This document shows, one piece after another, positions 1-12,298 of a stretch of 64,000 bases of DNA. The notes under the pieces are model-generated. The model saw only the letters and a program-made list of their open reading frames with translations, was not told the DNA's origin and made no database searches. How positions within the stretch are numbered: position 1 is the stretch's first letter; the number at the start of each line of letters is the position of its first letter. Where the stretch lies: NCBI GenBank assembly GCA_036417435.1, contig CM070900.1, positions 116,948,315 to 117,012,314 of the forward strand, in the 5' to 3' direction. The translations under genes were made by a program, and so were the position numbers. The DNA is from Inia geoffrensis (lineage: Eukaryota > Chordata > Mammalia > Artiodactyla > Iniidae).

Positions 1-36
1 CCTGGGCAAGAGGTTTCAAGGGCCCATGCGTTAGAG

Positions 37-255
37 CAGTGCCGTCCGTTGGAAATTTCTGCGATTATGGAAAGGCTGTATATTTGCAGAGTGACTAATC
101 TGGTCAGCACTAGCCACACGTGGCTGCTGAACATTTGAAATGTAACTTGTACAACTGAGGAACTGAATGGTTAATTTCACTGAATGTTTATTAATTCAAA
201 ATTTACTTTAAATAGCAACAAGTGACTAGTGGCTAGGTAGTTTTAAAGGATCCTA
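37..255. mobile_element. Short hAT-like non-autonomous DNA element, degraded right end
   Basis: The left end reads cagtgccgtcc. The interior has paired 'tagccacacgtggct' and 'gtgactagtggct' blocks. This matches the layout of small mammalian MER-type hAT (Charlie group) elements, whose ends read CAGTGCTGTCCAATA and whose centre repeats 'CACATGTGGCTA'. The right terminus has decayed, so its inverted repeat and the target-site duplication cannot be recovered. The family name is not certain from memory. Confidence 0.55.
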
Positions 256-728
256 TTCCACTTGGCCCTCAGCTATGCCCCTCCCACCACGGGAGGACAT
301 GTCCACTATGGCCTGTTCTCTCCCTTAAGAGACCCTGCTTCAGATTCCCAGAACACCAGTGATCCCCACCCAAACAGTCTGTTCCCAGCAGGGCAGGCCT
401 GCTGCTGGTGTACATGCCCTGTGCCAAAGGAGTTTCCAGAGGGTGGCAGTTTGCTGTAATGGGTGGCTGGGTGGAAGCAGTGTGACCAGGGCTTAGACAA
501 GCAGCTGGACTGTCCCATATGTATGCATGCGGCCCCTTGCAGCACAGGAGGCTGGGACAGGAAGCTAGGCGTGGGGCGGGAAAGGGTGCAGATCTCCCTA
601 AACTACCATGTTCCAGCATCTATATTTACCAGTTTAGTGATTTTATTACAAAGTATATGCAAGAGATAAATTAACTCTTAGTACGTCATAGGCATTATGA
701 TCCAATGACCATTCATTTGTTCAGGCCC
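256..728. other. No feature recognised (GC-richer unique DNA)
   Basis: This stretch is more GC-rich than its surroundings. Open frames on both strands are short and overlapping, with no protein-family motif. No repeat family is recognised. Confidence 0.4.
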
Positions 729-1412
729 CAAAATATTTATTGAGCACCTACTGTGTTCCAGGCACTTATTCTAGGCACAAGAGATACAGCAGTGAACAAA
801 ACAAAGTCTTTGGCTTTCATGGGGCTTATATTCTTGTGAGGCAGATAAAAAGCAAATAAGCTAAATAAATGTGGATGTGTGTGTGTGCAGGAAAATTAAG
901 GCATCCTGCCTTAAGGATAGAGAGTGACAGAGGTGTTCTTTTAAGTAAGTTGTGCAGAGAACACCTTTCTGAAGAAAGATCTGCATGAAAGGAAGAAGAA
1001 GTGAAATATCTGGGGGAAAGGGTTTCTCAAGCAAGGGAACAGCAAATGCAAAGGCCCTGAGGTGGGGACATCCCCGCCATGTTCCAGAAATAGCAAGATC
1101 AGTCTGCTTGGAGCACAGGGAAGCTGACTGAAAGGACGTAGGGCAGGTGGCTCGAGTTCAGATCATGCCGGGTTGTATAGGTTGAACCAGCAGCTTGGAT
1201 TTATTCTAAGTTTGATGGGAAGGCACTGGAGGTTGCCATCAGAGTTATGACACTTGCGTGTTAAAGAATCGCTCTGGCTGCTTTCTGGAGAACAGGTGGT
1301 AGAGGTGCAAGGGTGGAGGTAAGGACATAATTCCAGTGGCTCTTGCAATAATTCAGGTGGGAGATGCAGGGACTTTGAGCTGTCGCAGTGATGTCTCAGT
1401 GGCAAGACACTA
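729..1412 (-). mobile_element. L2 LINE 3'-end fragment
   Basis: Read on the plus strand, this is the reverse complement of the L2 3' region. It starts at the 'gagcacctactgtgttccaggcac' type tail, then 'gatacagcagtgaacaaaac'. It continues through the 'caaaggccctgaggtgg' block and on into the part of L2 that encodes the C-terminal RT region ('tcgctctggctgctttctgg', 'ttgcaataattcaggtggg'). L2 died before the placental radiation and this copy is heavily diverged, with no open frame left. Confidence 0.75.
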
Positions 1413-2828
1413 GTTTAAAATGACACAATGAACTTCTTTCAATCCTGGCAGTATGGCTCTGCAGCTGCATGTGTGACCTCATTTGGAAATAATGTCAAAA
1501 GTCTAAATTTGAGATCTTCATGACTGTGATTGCAGGGTTGAAAGGACCTTTTACTTACCCCTCTGAAGACTCTGGAACTGGCTATATTAGCCTCATAGAG
1601 GTGGTCGTACCTCTGTCTACATACCACGGCTGTTTTGTAGACACCAGTGGAGCCTGGACCCCCTACATTACAACACTCAGTGGTTCTGCTTGCAGCACTG
1701 CTGTTTCCAGTGCAAAGGCCCTGTGGATCTTTCTTGGTGTGACATGAATCTCTTGGTTTAGACATGGGTACAGAACCAGTCTCCAGCACTTTTCATGCCT
1801 TCCTGTCCCATCGCCTCTTCCTCTGCTCAGGCTTTCGAGTCAAGTAGAAAGATGTGGTCACACTTTGTGGAGAGAGGGGAGGATTAAACTATGCCAAGGC
1901 CCATATTTTCCCACTACAAAGTCAGTCTCCTCTAAACAACCAGCTTGAAGTAGCTTTCCCTATGTTTTTCAAAATCTCCTGTAAAAGACAAGTAAAACTC
2001 TTTTTTTAAAAAAAGGAAAAGGACAGTTTTGTACATACATTTCTATGCCTTTTCTAAAGGTTTTTTATATTAATTTTTGTATTTTTTGAGTCATCCACTG
2101 TGATGTGAAATTTTTTTCCCTTCCCACTTTCCTCCAAGGACATAATATTATTGCAGCCTTTCTACTAAAAGATAAAATTACTGCCACAAGTAGCACGAAG
2201 TCACAGAGAGATCGTATTCCAGATTGAATAGTTTCTGAACAAAGAGGATGCTTTTTAAAGATTCTACTAAATGTGACTTTTCAAGGGCCAGTGTAGGCAG
2301 CTAGACGCTAAAATTACTTAGCCCATCTGCAGATGGGAGGGGCCATGGCTCTCTGGGATGACCTCTAGCTATACATAGGGCGGTGGGCTGACAGTAGGAA
2401 AGAGCTTACTGAGGGTTGAACTTCAGAAACATTAGTTCTCTTTCCTGTCCTATCACCTTGATTCTCAGTGACTTTCATATATGAAATATTACGTGGAAAC
2501 ATTTTTTAAATGTTCTATTTATCTTGTAGTTTCAGTGTTTCAAAGTACTCTCACATTCATTGCAAAGAAACATATATGAAAACATCTTGTAAGTTGCAAA
2601 GCACTATGCAAATGGAAGTTGTTAGAATTGTTACTGCCTCATTTTTTTTTTCTCATGAAACCCTAGGAAAGGCAGGTGTTAGTACAACCCTCATCATATA
2701 AAAAAGAAATTGGGACAAGATCAGAAGATATTAGCTCTGTGTCCTTTTAGTGAATGATTTGGGGCTTACAGAGAGCCAGTTAAACATTCTTTGTATCAAC
2801 TTTCTTCTAACTATAAAACAGGTTTGAT
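1413..2828. other. No gene recognised
   Basis: AT-rich sequence. An open frame of 75 codons at 1520-1747 has a 116-codon frame opposite it on the minus strand (1439-1789). Neither resembles a known protein, and stops are sparse here by chance. I see no splice-site pair that would make it an exon. Confidence 0.4.
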
Positions 2829-2979
2829 GGTAAATCTGTTTTTGAATAGAAGAAGGATGCTGTGAAGCCAGGAGGGAAGTGACATAATCCACTTGGCATT
2901 TGCAAAGACATGGAGAAGACACCACAAAAGAAAAAAGCTGGAGGCAGAAGAACCAGTTAGAAGGCAGTTGCAGTAGGTC

Positions 2980-3045
<66 letters not shown>

Positions 3046-3920
3046 TGGAGCCTGGTGAGGTTGGTAGACATTGGGGTGCAAAGAAATGGAGGTATTGAAA
3101 AGAGATTTTGAAGGTAGCATTCACAGTTCTTGTGATGGATAGGAGAGGTTTCTGGACATGAAAGGAGAGGTTTCTGGACATAAGTGGATTGTTGGTGGTG
3201 CCATGTCCTAAGATATAAAACAAAAGAGGAGGTACGGTTTAGGGAAAGAAGATGATAAGTTATAGTTCGGACATGTTGGGTTTTAGGTGTTTGGGGGGCA
3301 TGTGATAGAAGGCCAATAAGCAGTTGGATATAAGAGTCTGACATAGAGGACAACAGATCTTTGCTGAAAATCTAAATTTGGGAATTAGCATGTCGATGGT
3401 AAGTGAAGATTATACTACTAAATTGTGTGGAGCCGGGGAGGGTCTCTTATCTTGTGAACCAGCTTAAATAATGCACAAAACCTTTTTTGTATGCATCTAT
3501 GTTCATTTTTCTGGAGAATGAGTGCATAGCTTTTTTTTAGATTCTCAAAGACATCAGTGACTCCAAAGAAAAAAAAAAAAAGTTGAGAACTCCCAGTATA
3601 AAGTGAGAAGAGAGGAGGGCCTGGGACCAATCACTGAAACACACCCATTTTATAGAAATAGTATGACAAGTATATTTTGAAGGAGTGGCCAAATAGGTGA
3701 AAGGAAATTGAGAATCATGTAAGTCAAGGGGTGACAATGTTTCAAGAATACAGGTGTTGCCAGCGAGGTCAAAAATTGCCAAAAGCTCAAATAAAAGAAG
3801 GATAGAAAGGATCCATTGGGTTTATCTTCAAGGTACTTATTGTGACCTTGTCAAGAGTGATTTAAAATGAACTGGTGGGAGCAGAACTCTTTATGTTGAG
3901 GGGCAAATGAGAAGTGAGAA
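2829..3920 (-). mobile_element. Second L2 LINE copy, internal to 5'-ward part, carrying a GA microsatellite
   Basis: On the plus strand the segment follows the reverse complement of L2. It has the 'gaccagttaggaggc' type block at about 2950, then 'gttcggacatgttgggttttagg', 'gcagttggatataagagtctg' and 'aatttgggaattagcatg'. It ends with the 'ttgtgaccttgtcaagagtg' block. It overlaps in consensus space with the copy at 729-1412, so it is a separate insertion and not its continuation. The (AG)n tract at 2980-3041 has grown inside it. Confidence 0.7.
2980..3041. repeat. (AG)n microsatellite
   Basis: About 60 bp of nearly pure AG dinucleotide, with one interruption (gagac) near the left end. On the other strand it encodes only Ser-Leu repeats, which explains the low-complexity open frames there. 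Confidence 0.95.
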
Positions 3921-4699
3921 AGGGGACTCTCAAATTTTAAAATAAGAAAAGCCTAGAGCTTAGCTAATTTCAAGATTAATAACCAGGATTGATCTTTGTA
4001 TTTTTCAAAAGTGGTAAATAAACATTCAACCTTTCTTGTACTCATTCTCCCTTCATTTTTCTTGGAACTCCTGCTTGTTTCCCCTTATTATTTAGTGACA
4101 TTCTGTTTCCTCTCTGAAAGAAACGTCAAAGAAAAAAATCTGCAAGCAAAACCTTGTCCTTAGGCCTACCTATAAACTAAAAACAGTAGAATTTATATTG
4201 GGCCCTAAAAACAAACAGACAGATGTATGTTTTCATAGCTACAAGACAGTACTCAAATGATAGTTGAACTGAATTCAATTATATTGAGGGAATCACCTGG
4301 CTGGATAATGAGAGCAAACTTGGTAACTTCAGAGTTTGGTGTTTTCAGGCAAGAATCTAGACTAAGTCTAAATCATGCCCAAACTACTTATTGTAATTAT
4401 CAACCAAATGGTTTGAAAATGAACATCGTGGGGAACCAAAAAATGAGTTGTTCAAATTTTTATTTTCTTAAAAGATTGCTTTGGCATCATAGAGGAAAAA
4501 CATTGTTAAAGATAGCTTTTTAAAAATAAAACTATTCAGTGAAAAGGATGAGGATTATGCTGAAAATGTGGTTTGTTTTCCTTGATAATACAAAGCTTTA
4601 AGACACTTTTTCTATGAAGTCTATTAGGACGGAATTGAAAATTCTTCCCTCCCTTCCTCTGCATACTACCACCTTAGTTCAGGAAATACTTTCGTGTGC
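3921..4699. other. No feature recognised
   Basis: AT-rich DNA without a recognisable repeat or gene. An 88-codon frame at 4257-4523 has no familiar motif. Confidence 0.4.
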
Positions 4700-4830
4700 T
4701 TACTCTTTCATATGTCCGTTTCACTCGACTACATCTTAAGCCTCTTGGGAGCAGGCAGTGTATCATATCATCTTTATATTCCCAATCACTAGCACATGGG
4801 ACATAATAAATGCATCAAATGAATAAATGA
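4700..4830 (+). mobile_element. L2 LINE 3'-terminal fragment
   Basis: It shows the order typical of the L2 3' end: 'taagcctcttgggagcaggcagtg', a 'tatattcccaatcactagcaca' block, then 'ataataaatgcatcaaatgaataaatg'. These correspond to the L2 'aagctcc-gagggcagg', 'tatccccagcgcctagcaca' and 'caataaatatttgttgaatgaatg' segments. Confidence 0.65.
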
Positions 4831-6374
4831 TTTTTTTACCCAAATTTATGAATCTCATTTTGAATTTCCACTTGTGCAATCAGAATTGGAGTTTTTCTAT
4901 TGCCTTGTAGTTAGAGATGACTATTTTTCCCACAATGCATTTGGATCATTATTAATAAGACAATGGAAAAGAAAATGTCACAATTCATTTGAAAGGCAAA
5001 GAGCAAATAAACAGCAGTTAAATAACAGACATTAAATGTTGCACATATGTCAAGTAATAACAAGAATACTTTTCCTAGATTTGAAACACTGATGAGTGAG
5101 ATTGTTATGGCATTAGAATTTTTTTAGGCTAAAAAGGAGCCTGATGCAGATTCATAGTTATGTGCATTAAAAGAAAGAACAGTGAATTGGTAGAATTAGT
5201 TCTACTGACAGAAGACTCCATGACTTCAAAGCTTGTTATTGTGCAAGAGTGATTGGAATGCATATGGCTGGGAGAGAGAATAAGAAGTTTTCTTTAGTTG
5301 CAGTAGCTACACTTTTATAACATCCTACGTCCTCGGGGATCACAAGTGGACCCCTTCAGGAAGGACTTACTACAACACTAAAACAAAACATAATTCAACA
5401 AAGAACAAGATACGTACCCACCACTGGGTAATTCACTGAATTGGACATTTATTTATTTGTCCAACTCTATCTTTAGTCATATTGAAAGGGACAATGAAAA
5501 TTTTCAAGTGATTCTGATCTAATTATAATTAGCAATGACTCATGGAGATACAAAACCTCTTTTTCACATTCTAAAATACTTTAATGTGGCAAGATGCACT
5601 TGGTTAACATTCAAAACCCAAAATTTGTATCACATGCACCCAAAAATTCTTGTCGAATTTTAAAATATGGAATGATGGTTTTAGCATGATTATGTAGGGT
5701 CACCAAGTTATACATCTCTGCAATACTTAAGAGAATTTACTAAAAAGTGTCAAGAAATGACAGTGGTCTTTTGTCTATTATGTCATCATACATCTTTTGG
5801 GTGCCAGGCCCTGATATCACTCCTCTAGTGATAACAAGCAAAGAAGCAATTTTAAAGATGTAAAATGTGGATTTTTTTTTTCTACAGAAAACCATGCAAA
5901 TATTTATCTGCTTATTGGAATTCTGAGTGCACTTTTCTATCTATAACATCTGCCAGGAAATCTTACAAGAATAAGTTTGCTTGTGGAATTTCTGACCCTT
6001 GTTCTTGGATGATATACTGTGATGTCAATAATATTTGCAGCTACCGTGTGAACAGCTTTTCCTATGGACATTCTTAAGTCAGAATCTGAGAGTGAGGAGA
6101 AGGTTCTCTTTCCCCTGATCACCTAAGCACTTCAAAATGAAGTTGCTATGATGAATTTTCCATCGTTAAAATTAAAGTACTTGGAAAAGAGTTACCTCAA
6201 GAGGATGGCTTTCTGCATGCACCTCTACTTTCGGAGCAAAATAGTTAGACTCCCTTCCCAATCCTCCCACCCACAAAAGAGAAAACAGATCACATTGAGT
6301 GCTATCTTTAAAAATGAAGATTTGAATGTATTGTTTTATTTTATCTCAGTTATCCTTCCATATTTATATATCTA
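4831..6374. other. No feature recognised
   Basis: About 1.5 kb of AT-rich DNA. Frames of 60-75 codons occur on both strands near 5865-6375 without family similarity. Confidence 0.4.
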
Positions 6375-7372
6375 GTCCTGATCTCACCTGACCTCCAAAT
6401 CAAAGGCCCACCGCCTGCTTGATAGCTCCACTGGAAGTTTCACAGGCGTCTCAAACTTAACAAGTCCAAACCCTGATGCTTGGCTTGCCCCTTCCGACAA
6501 CTTCCTTTCCCATAGCCATCTCCCATGTAGCAAACTGCACCACCGTCGACACAGGAGTCCAGGCAGAAAATCTAGGAATCATTCCTCACTAAATATTTCC
6601 TTTATGTGCAATTAACCCTTCAGAAACCTTATTAGTGGCACCTTCAAAACATATCCTGAATATGTCCGTTTGTCAGCATCTTCATAGCTACCACCTCAGT
6701 CTACACCACCATCTCTCACTTGAGCGATGGCAAAAACTGATCTTCCCGCTTCCACCTTGGCTGTTGTATAGTTTATTCTATACTCAGTAAATAGTCTTTT
6801 ACAAATATGAATTAGAGTGGACATTTAAATAAAAGCCTCAAATGGCTTCCCACTGCTACCTCCTTCCACAGCCTGTGTGCCCTACATGATTTGGCCCTCA
6901 CCTGCCTCTCAGACCCCGATTCATTCCACTCTTCCTCTCGCTCACTGTGTTCCAACTAGAGGGCCCTCCTGTGAACACACCAAGCTCACAGCTCCTTAAG
7001 GCAGTTGGATTCCCTCTAATGCCCCAGATGTCCACATTTGGCTGCTTTTTTGGGGGGTGGTACAGGGGGCTGATCATTTGGGGGTCAACTCAAATGTCAC
7101 CTCCTCAGATGTCTTCCATGACCACGTAATCTAAATCTTAACCTGAAAACTTTTTATCCATTACCCTGTTGTCGTTATTTTTCTTCCTAGCTTTATCACA
7201 ATCTGATATTTTCTTTTTTATTTAATTGTCCAACTCTCTTAACTGAAAAATATCCTCCATGACCACAGGCATTTGATCTGCTTAACCCCAGTACCCATAG
7301 CAGCTGGAACAGCTTTGTCCCATAGTAGACACTCGTTAATATTTGCTGAATTCATAAATAAATGGATGTAGC
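6375..7372 (+). mobile_element. L2 LINE, about 1 kb of the 3' part
   Basis: It can be followed through several L2 landmarks in order: 'gcgtctcaaacttaacaagtcc' (encoding the L-K-L-N-x-S-K region of the RT C-terminus), 'ctaggaatcattcctcact', 'aaatggcttcccactgctac', 'ccctacatgatttggccc', 'caaatgtcacctcctcagatg' and a final 'tcgttaatatttgctgaattc'. It is old and has no intact frame. It is the longest L2 copy in sense orientation in the first 10 kb. Confidence 0.8.
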
Positions 7373-8995
7373 CCCAGAAGTTTTAAATAAGTGTATTTAG
7401 AAATTTAGCAATTAATAACACTATACTAAAAGTAACATGAGGCTGAGTCCTTGTGGAATAATTAATGTTTCAACTGCAAATAGCCTGATAAATCCAGGTG
7501 ACAGTATTTCGGTGGTCAAAATACATTGTACTAGCTCTGGGAAGTGGGTCCTGGAAGTATCATAATACACAAAATCAAAACTTTTGAGGTTATTGGTTGA
7601 GATGAACCATTTAAAATAAAAAAAATCTGGGAATGGGATAAAAGAGACTGACCAGGGAACAGATACATAGAATAGAGTGAGAGCTGTTCAAAGTTCTGAC
7701 AGTGAATGATAACCAGGGAAGTAGAAATTCACCAGGTGAAAAGAGCAGCATTTAAGAGAATGTGTATTGAGGCTGACTTGAATTGGGTTGTGATTATGAT
7801 GAAAGTTTAGGAGGAAGATCAAGAATTATTCTTATGTAATAATGTCTTATAAATACAGTAAGTATTAGAAAGAATTCTCTTTTTAAAAGGATCTCTAACT
7901 TTTGATCATGATCGGTAACTCTCACAGAAGCAGAGAAGATAATACTCTTAGAGTATGAAAAACAAAGCCTCCAAAAGCAAAACACATAGTGTATAAAATT
8001 TGTGAAAGGAAAGGTGATATCCTGACAAGGTCCAAAAAAGGATATAAAACATTAGATGGTGACCTGGACGCATAAGAGTTGATACCAAATTCAGAGTTAA
8101 AGACGCACACAAACAGTCCTAATTACCCATGGCAACATGGCCAGTGTTAGCCCTGGATGCTTCTCATCACATAGCAGTCAGAATTCAATGTGTGAATTTG
8201 GAATAGAAACTCATTTCACTCCCACACAACATAATTATGAGGTAAATTTTCTGGAAAAACAATGCACGTAATAGATTCCAAACTCCAGTGGAAGTGATTT
8301 TTAAATTATTTGCTGTTTTGGGGTTATTCAGAGCAACCAAACGTTGATTTCATAGCTATATAATCACATATTTGAAATGAATGAAAGAATAAATGAATTT
8401 ATATACAGTGAAACATTAGATTGCGTGGTAATTGGCTGCAAATAGAAAGATCAGGCAGTACGATATATAGGTTCTCATTGCTAGTATAACTGCGTTTTAA
8501 AATTTATGAATGTTATATATAACATATGTATACATATATAAAATCAAATGAATTTCAGGCTAGAATGCACCTAATAGGTTATCTGTCCAATCCTTCATCA
8601 TTGTGGGCTTAAATATTCAGTTTTATCATTAAACATGTACTCAAACATGTGGTCAAAATTACTGTGTAAAGTGTGAGTAAGGAACTTAACCTGGAGAAGT
8701 TCTGGGTTTTGCTCAGGTCACACTGTTGGTTTAGGGTGGAGCTGGCATGGCTTTGACTCCTATGGGAATAGTCTCCTAAGAAAAGTACATCGTCATATCT
8801 ATCATTAGATAATCCAAGCCAATTTAGTTAGAACTATTTGAATACATTATTTCTCTATCAGGTGATTATTTTTAATTACATTTGAATTACCTTTTTATTG
8901 TCTTCTAAAAACACCTGTTAGGGGAAAAAAACATAAAGTTTAGGCCATTTTTTTCCCAACATTCTATTTACAATAATTCAATAAAACCCTAATAT
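7373..8995. other. No feature recognised
   Basis: AT-rich sequence with a short ATATAT-rich stretch near 8510-8540. No gene or clear repeat family is visible. Confidence 0.4.
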
Positions 8996-9014
8996 TTGAA
9001 GGGAGTATTTTTAA
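8996..9014. repeat. Target-site duplication, left copy, of L1 at 9015-10936
   Basis: ttgaagggagtatttttaa here pairs with ttgaagggaatattcttaa at 10937-10955, two mismatches in 19. This fixes both ends of the L1 insertion. Confidence 0.85.
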
Positions 9015-9329
9015 AGTTTATTTTATTGAAATATAGTTGATTAACAATGTTGTGTTACTATCTACTGTACAGCAAAGTGATTCTTATACATATATAAACA
9101 TTCTTTTTCATGTTCTTTTCCATTATCACAAGATATAGAATATAGTGGAATATAGTTCCATGTGCTATACAGTAGTACCTTCTTTTTTATCCATTCTACA
9201 TATAATAGTTTGCATCTGATAATCCCAGACTCCCAATCCATCCCTTCCCCACCACTCCTCCTTGGAAACCACAAGTCTGTTCTCTACATCTGTGAGTCTG
9301 TTTCTGTTTCATAGATAAATTCATTTGTG

Positions 9330-10936
9330 TTATATTTTAGATTCCATATATGTGATATCATATGGTATTTGTCTTTTTCTTTCTGGCTTACTTCACTTAG
9401 TATGATAATCTCTGTGTCCATCCACGTTGCTAAAATGGCATTATTTCATTCTTTTTTATTGGTGAATAGTATTCCATTGTATATATGTACCACATCTTCT
9501 TTATCCATTGATGGACACAAGTTGTTTCCATGTCTTGGCTATTGTAAATAGTGCTGCAATGAACACTGGGGTGCATGTATCTTTCTGAATTATAGTTTCC
9601 TCTGAATATAAGCCCAGCAGTGGGATTGCAGGATCATATGGCAACTCTACTTTTAGCTTTTGGAGAAACCTCCATACTATTTTCCATAGTGGCTGCACCA
9701 ATTTACATTCCCACCAACAGTGTAGGATGGTTCCCTTTTCTCCACACCCTCTCCAGCATTTGATATTTGTAGACTTTTTAATGATGGCCATTCTGACTGG
9801 TGTGAGGTGGTACCTCATTGTAATTTTGATTTGCATTTCTCTAATAATTAGTGATGTTGAGCATGTTTTCATGTGCCTGTTGGCCATCTCTGTGTCTTCT
9901 TTGGAGAAATGTCTGTTTAGGTCTTCTGCCCATTTTTTGATTAGGTTGTTTGTTTTTTTTGTTATTGAGTTGTATGAGCTGTTTGTATATTTTGGAAATT
10001 AAGCCCTTGTCGGTCTTATCATTTGCAAATATATTCTCCCAGTCTGTAAGTTGTCTTTTCATTTTGTTTATGGTTTCCTTTGCTGTGCAAAAGCTTGTAA
10101 GTTTGATTAGGTCCCATTTGTTTATTTTGCTTTTATTTCTATTGCCTTAGAAGACTAACCTAAGGAAACATTTTTTAAAAATAAATTTATTTATTGGCCG
10201 CATTAGGTCTTCGTTGCTGAGCGTGGGCTTTTCTCTAGTTGCGGCAAGCAGGGGCTACTCTTCATTGTGGTGCGCGGGCGTTTCATTGCAGTGGCTTCTC
10301 GTTACGGATCACAGGCTCTAGGCGTGCGGGCTTCAGTAGTTGTGTCATGCAGGCTTCAGTAGTTGTGGCACACAGGCTCAGTAGTTGTGGCTTGTGGACT
10401 CTAGAGCGCAGGCTCAGTAGTTGTGGCTCACAGGCTTAGTTGCTCCATGGCATGTGGGATCCTCCTGGACCAGGGCTCAAACCCGTGTCCCCTGCATTGG
10501 CAGGAGGATTTTTAACCACTGCACCACCAGGGAAGTCCCAGCCTAAGGAAACATTGGTACAATTTATGTCAGAGAATGTTTTGCCTATGTTCTCTTCTAA
10601 GAATTTTATGGTGTCATGTCTTACATTTAAGTCTTTAAGCCACTTTGAGTTTATTTTTGTGTATAGTGAAAGGATGTGTTCTAACTTCATTGATTTCATT
10701 GATTTACATATGGCTGTCCAACTTTCCCAACACCTTTATGAAGAGACTGTCTTTTCTCCATTGTATATTCTTGCCTCCCTTGTCGAAGATTAATTGACAT
10801 ATAATTATTAAGTTCCATATAAATTGTAGGATTATTTGTTCTAGTTCTGTGAAAAATATCATGGGTAATTTGATAGGGATTACATTACATCTGTAGATTG
10901 CTTTAGATAGTATGGCCATTTTAACAATATTAATCC
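9330..10936 (-). pseudogene. L1 ORF2 C-terminal remnant
   Basis: The longest readable piece is 128 codons at 9501-9887. It contains the L1 ORF2p C-terminal signature: an R-E-M-Q-I-K-x-T-M-R-Y-H-L-x-P-V-R block, the cysteine-rich C-G-E-K-G-x-x-L-H-C-W-W-E-C motif, and '[10 protein letters not shown]'. A second piece at 10704-10919 shows the P-I-K-L-P-M-x-F-F-T-E-L-E block. No reverse-transcriptase core or endonuclease domain is present because the copy is 5' truncated. Frameshifts, the internal deletion and the nested SINE break the frame. The exact stop codon is uncertain; I place it near 9330. Confidence 0.85.
10173..10541 (-). mobile_element. Long CHR-family tRNA-derived SINE nested in L1
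   Basis: The T-rich tail lies at the left (10173-10193). The tRNA-derived head is at the right, ending 'ccaccagggaagtccca'. The middle carries repeated 'cttcagtagttgtggc' / 'aggctcagtagttgtggc' modules, the mark of the longer cetartiodactyl SINE. It is flanked by the perfect 14-bp TSD cctaaggaaacatt at 10159-10172 and 10542-10555. Being nested in the L1, it is younger than it. The subfamily name (CHRL or similar) is not settled by eye. Confidence 0.9.
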
Positions 10937-10955
10937 TTGAAGGGAATATTCTTAA

Positions 10956-12087
10956 GTTCCAGACATATCTTTATTCTCTGGCTTACCTAACTATGGAAGA
11001 ACTTGTGTACTTATCAAAATTATACTGTAAATTCAGCATCCTTAAGGTAAAAAAATATGTTTTAAATATACTATAAGAATTTGTCACTTTATCACAGATT
11101 TTTTTTGAACCAAAAGTATATGTCTGTATTTCTTTTAGGAACTCTGGAACACAGAAGTGACTGTTGACACCTGATGTCCTTTTGGCAGATGACCAGATAG
11201 AATCAGCATTAACAACGTGCAGAAAATGCCAAATGCAGGGGAAATGACAAATGTGCCAGATGATTTAACGTGGAGTAAAGATAAAGGTTAACAGAAATGA
11301 TCTTTGCCTCTTAGTTTGCAAAATAAGTTGAAAGCGCTTTTTGCCTTTGCAAAATACTTTATAAAGCATGGCTTTAACATGAAGATAGTGGTTTTTATAC
11401 ATGTTCTGTAAAAGCACTGTTATATATCTGATAGTCACACAGCAGTTCCTATTGGTATATGTTTAATAGTGAAAAAGGATATTTAAACCCAATGTTTGGG
11501 AAAAAGCTAAATAATGATAATCAGAAAATAAATTACTTCCACTGGGTTGAGCAATCTTAATCAAGCCTGAGAATGTTTCAGGGATAGGCTCATAGCCAGC
11601 CCTCTTTTCTCACTTGTCACCAAGGGAGCTTGGTGGCAGAAGAGGGAGGATGAGCATGAACCCAGCATCAGGTCGACTGACAAAGCACTGGTTGTTGCCT
11701 CTGTACTCACTTATTCCTCTTCCCTTTAATGAGGTGGTCTTAATAACTTTCTTTCAATTTGAAAACTACTAAACAGCCAATGCAGAGAACTTTAAAAATG
11801 CAGAAAAGCACAAAGGAAAAATGGAAGTGAAAAAAGTCATCATCAAAATCTTCCTACCCAGATATAATTCCTGTTAAGATCTTGGTATATCATTACCATT
11901 AAGTTATACCATATATTCTGCTTTTACTTTTCTTATCAATTTCCCATTTCAATAAATATTCTTCCACAACATCCCTTAATGTGGCTGCATGCTATTCTAT
12001 TATATGGATATACCCTAACTTACTTAACCAGTCTCCAATATTTAACGATCTGGAATTTTATTTGGGGGTATTATTAATAATGTCAGC
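10956..12087. other. No feature recognised
   Basis: AT-rich DNA with no open frame over 60 codons and no clearly classifiable repeat. The part at 11760-12080 has a faint old-repeat look ('cagtctccaatatttaacgat') that I could not assign. Confidence 0.35.
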
Positions 12088-12099
12088 ACATTAATTTTT

Positions 12100-12286
12100 T
12101 TTTGTTGTTGTTGTTGTGGCCTCTCCCGTTGCGGAGCACAGGCTCCGGATGTGCAGGCTCAGCGGCCATGGCTCACGGGCCCAGCCGCTCTGCGGCATGT
12201 GGGATCTCCCCGGACCGGGGCATGAACCTGTGTCCCCTGCATCGTCAGGCAGACTCTCAACTACTGCGCCACCAGGGAAGCCCAGA
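12100..12286 (-). mobile_element. CHR-2-type SINE with a (CAA)n-like tail
   Basis: The reverse complement starts 'gggcttccctggtggcgcag' and runs through the tRNA-like A/B box part and the 'cggctgggcccgtgagccatgg' body. The usual 3' block 'gtgagaggcccgcgtaccgc' is absent; the body passes directly into a (TTG)n run on the plus strand. The TSD acattaattttt is present at 12088-12099 and 12287-12298. Confidence 0.95.
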
Positions 12287-12298
12287 ACATTAATTTTT

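Larger units (their letters stand above)
9015..10936 (-). mobile_element. 5'-truncated L1 with an internal deletion and a nested SINE
   Basis: The element lies on the minus strand. Its 3' UTR is at the left and the C-terminal part of ORF2 follows to the right. It is flanked by 19-bp TSDs at 8996-9014 and 10937-10955. A CHR-family SINE interrupts it at 10173-10541. Near 10798-10812 the ORF2 sequence jumps: about 200 bp present in the related L1 at 24.6-24.8 kb (the 'gcatgggtttatctctgggc' to 'gtttccatacaaatt' segment) is missing here, so the copy suffered an internal deletion. The extent of that deletion is estimated by comparing the two copies by eye. Confidence 0.9.

Noticed and set aside
2731..3353. 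Minus-strand frames of 88-180 codons with long Ser-Leu repeats
   Set aside because: They are created by the (AG)n microsatellite at 2980-3041 inside an L2 relic.
10239..10541. Regularly spaced 'cagtagttgtggc' units considered as a CRISPR-like or satellite array
   Set aside because: The repeats are the normal internal modules of the long CHR-family SINE, and this is nuclear mammalian DNA.
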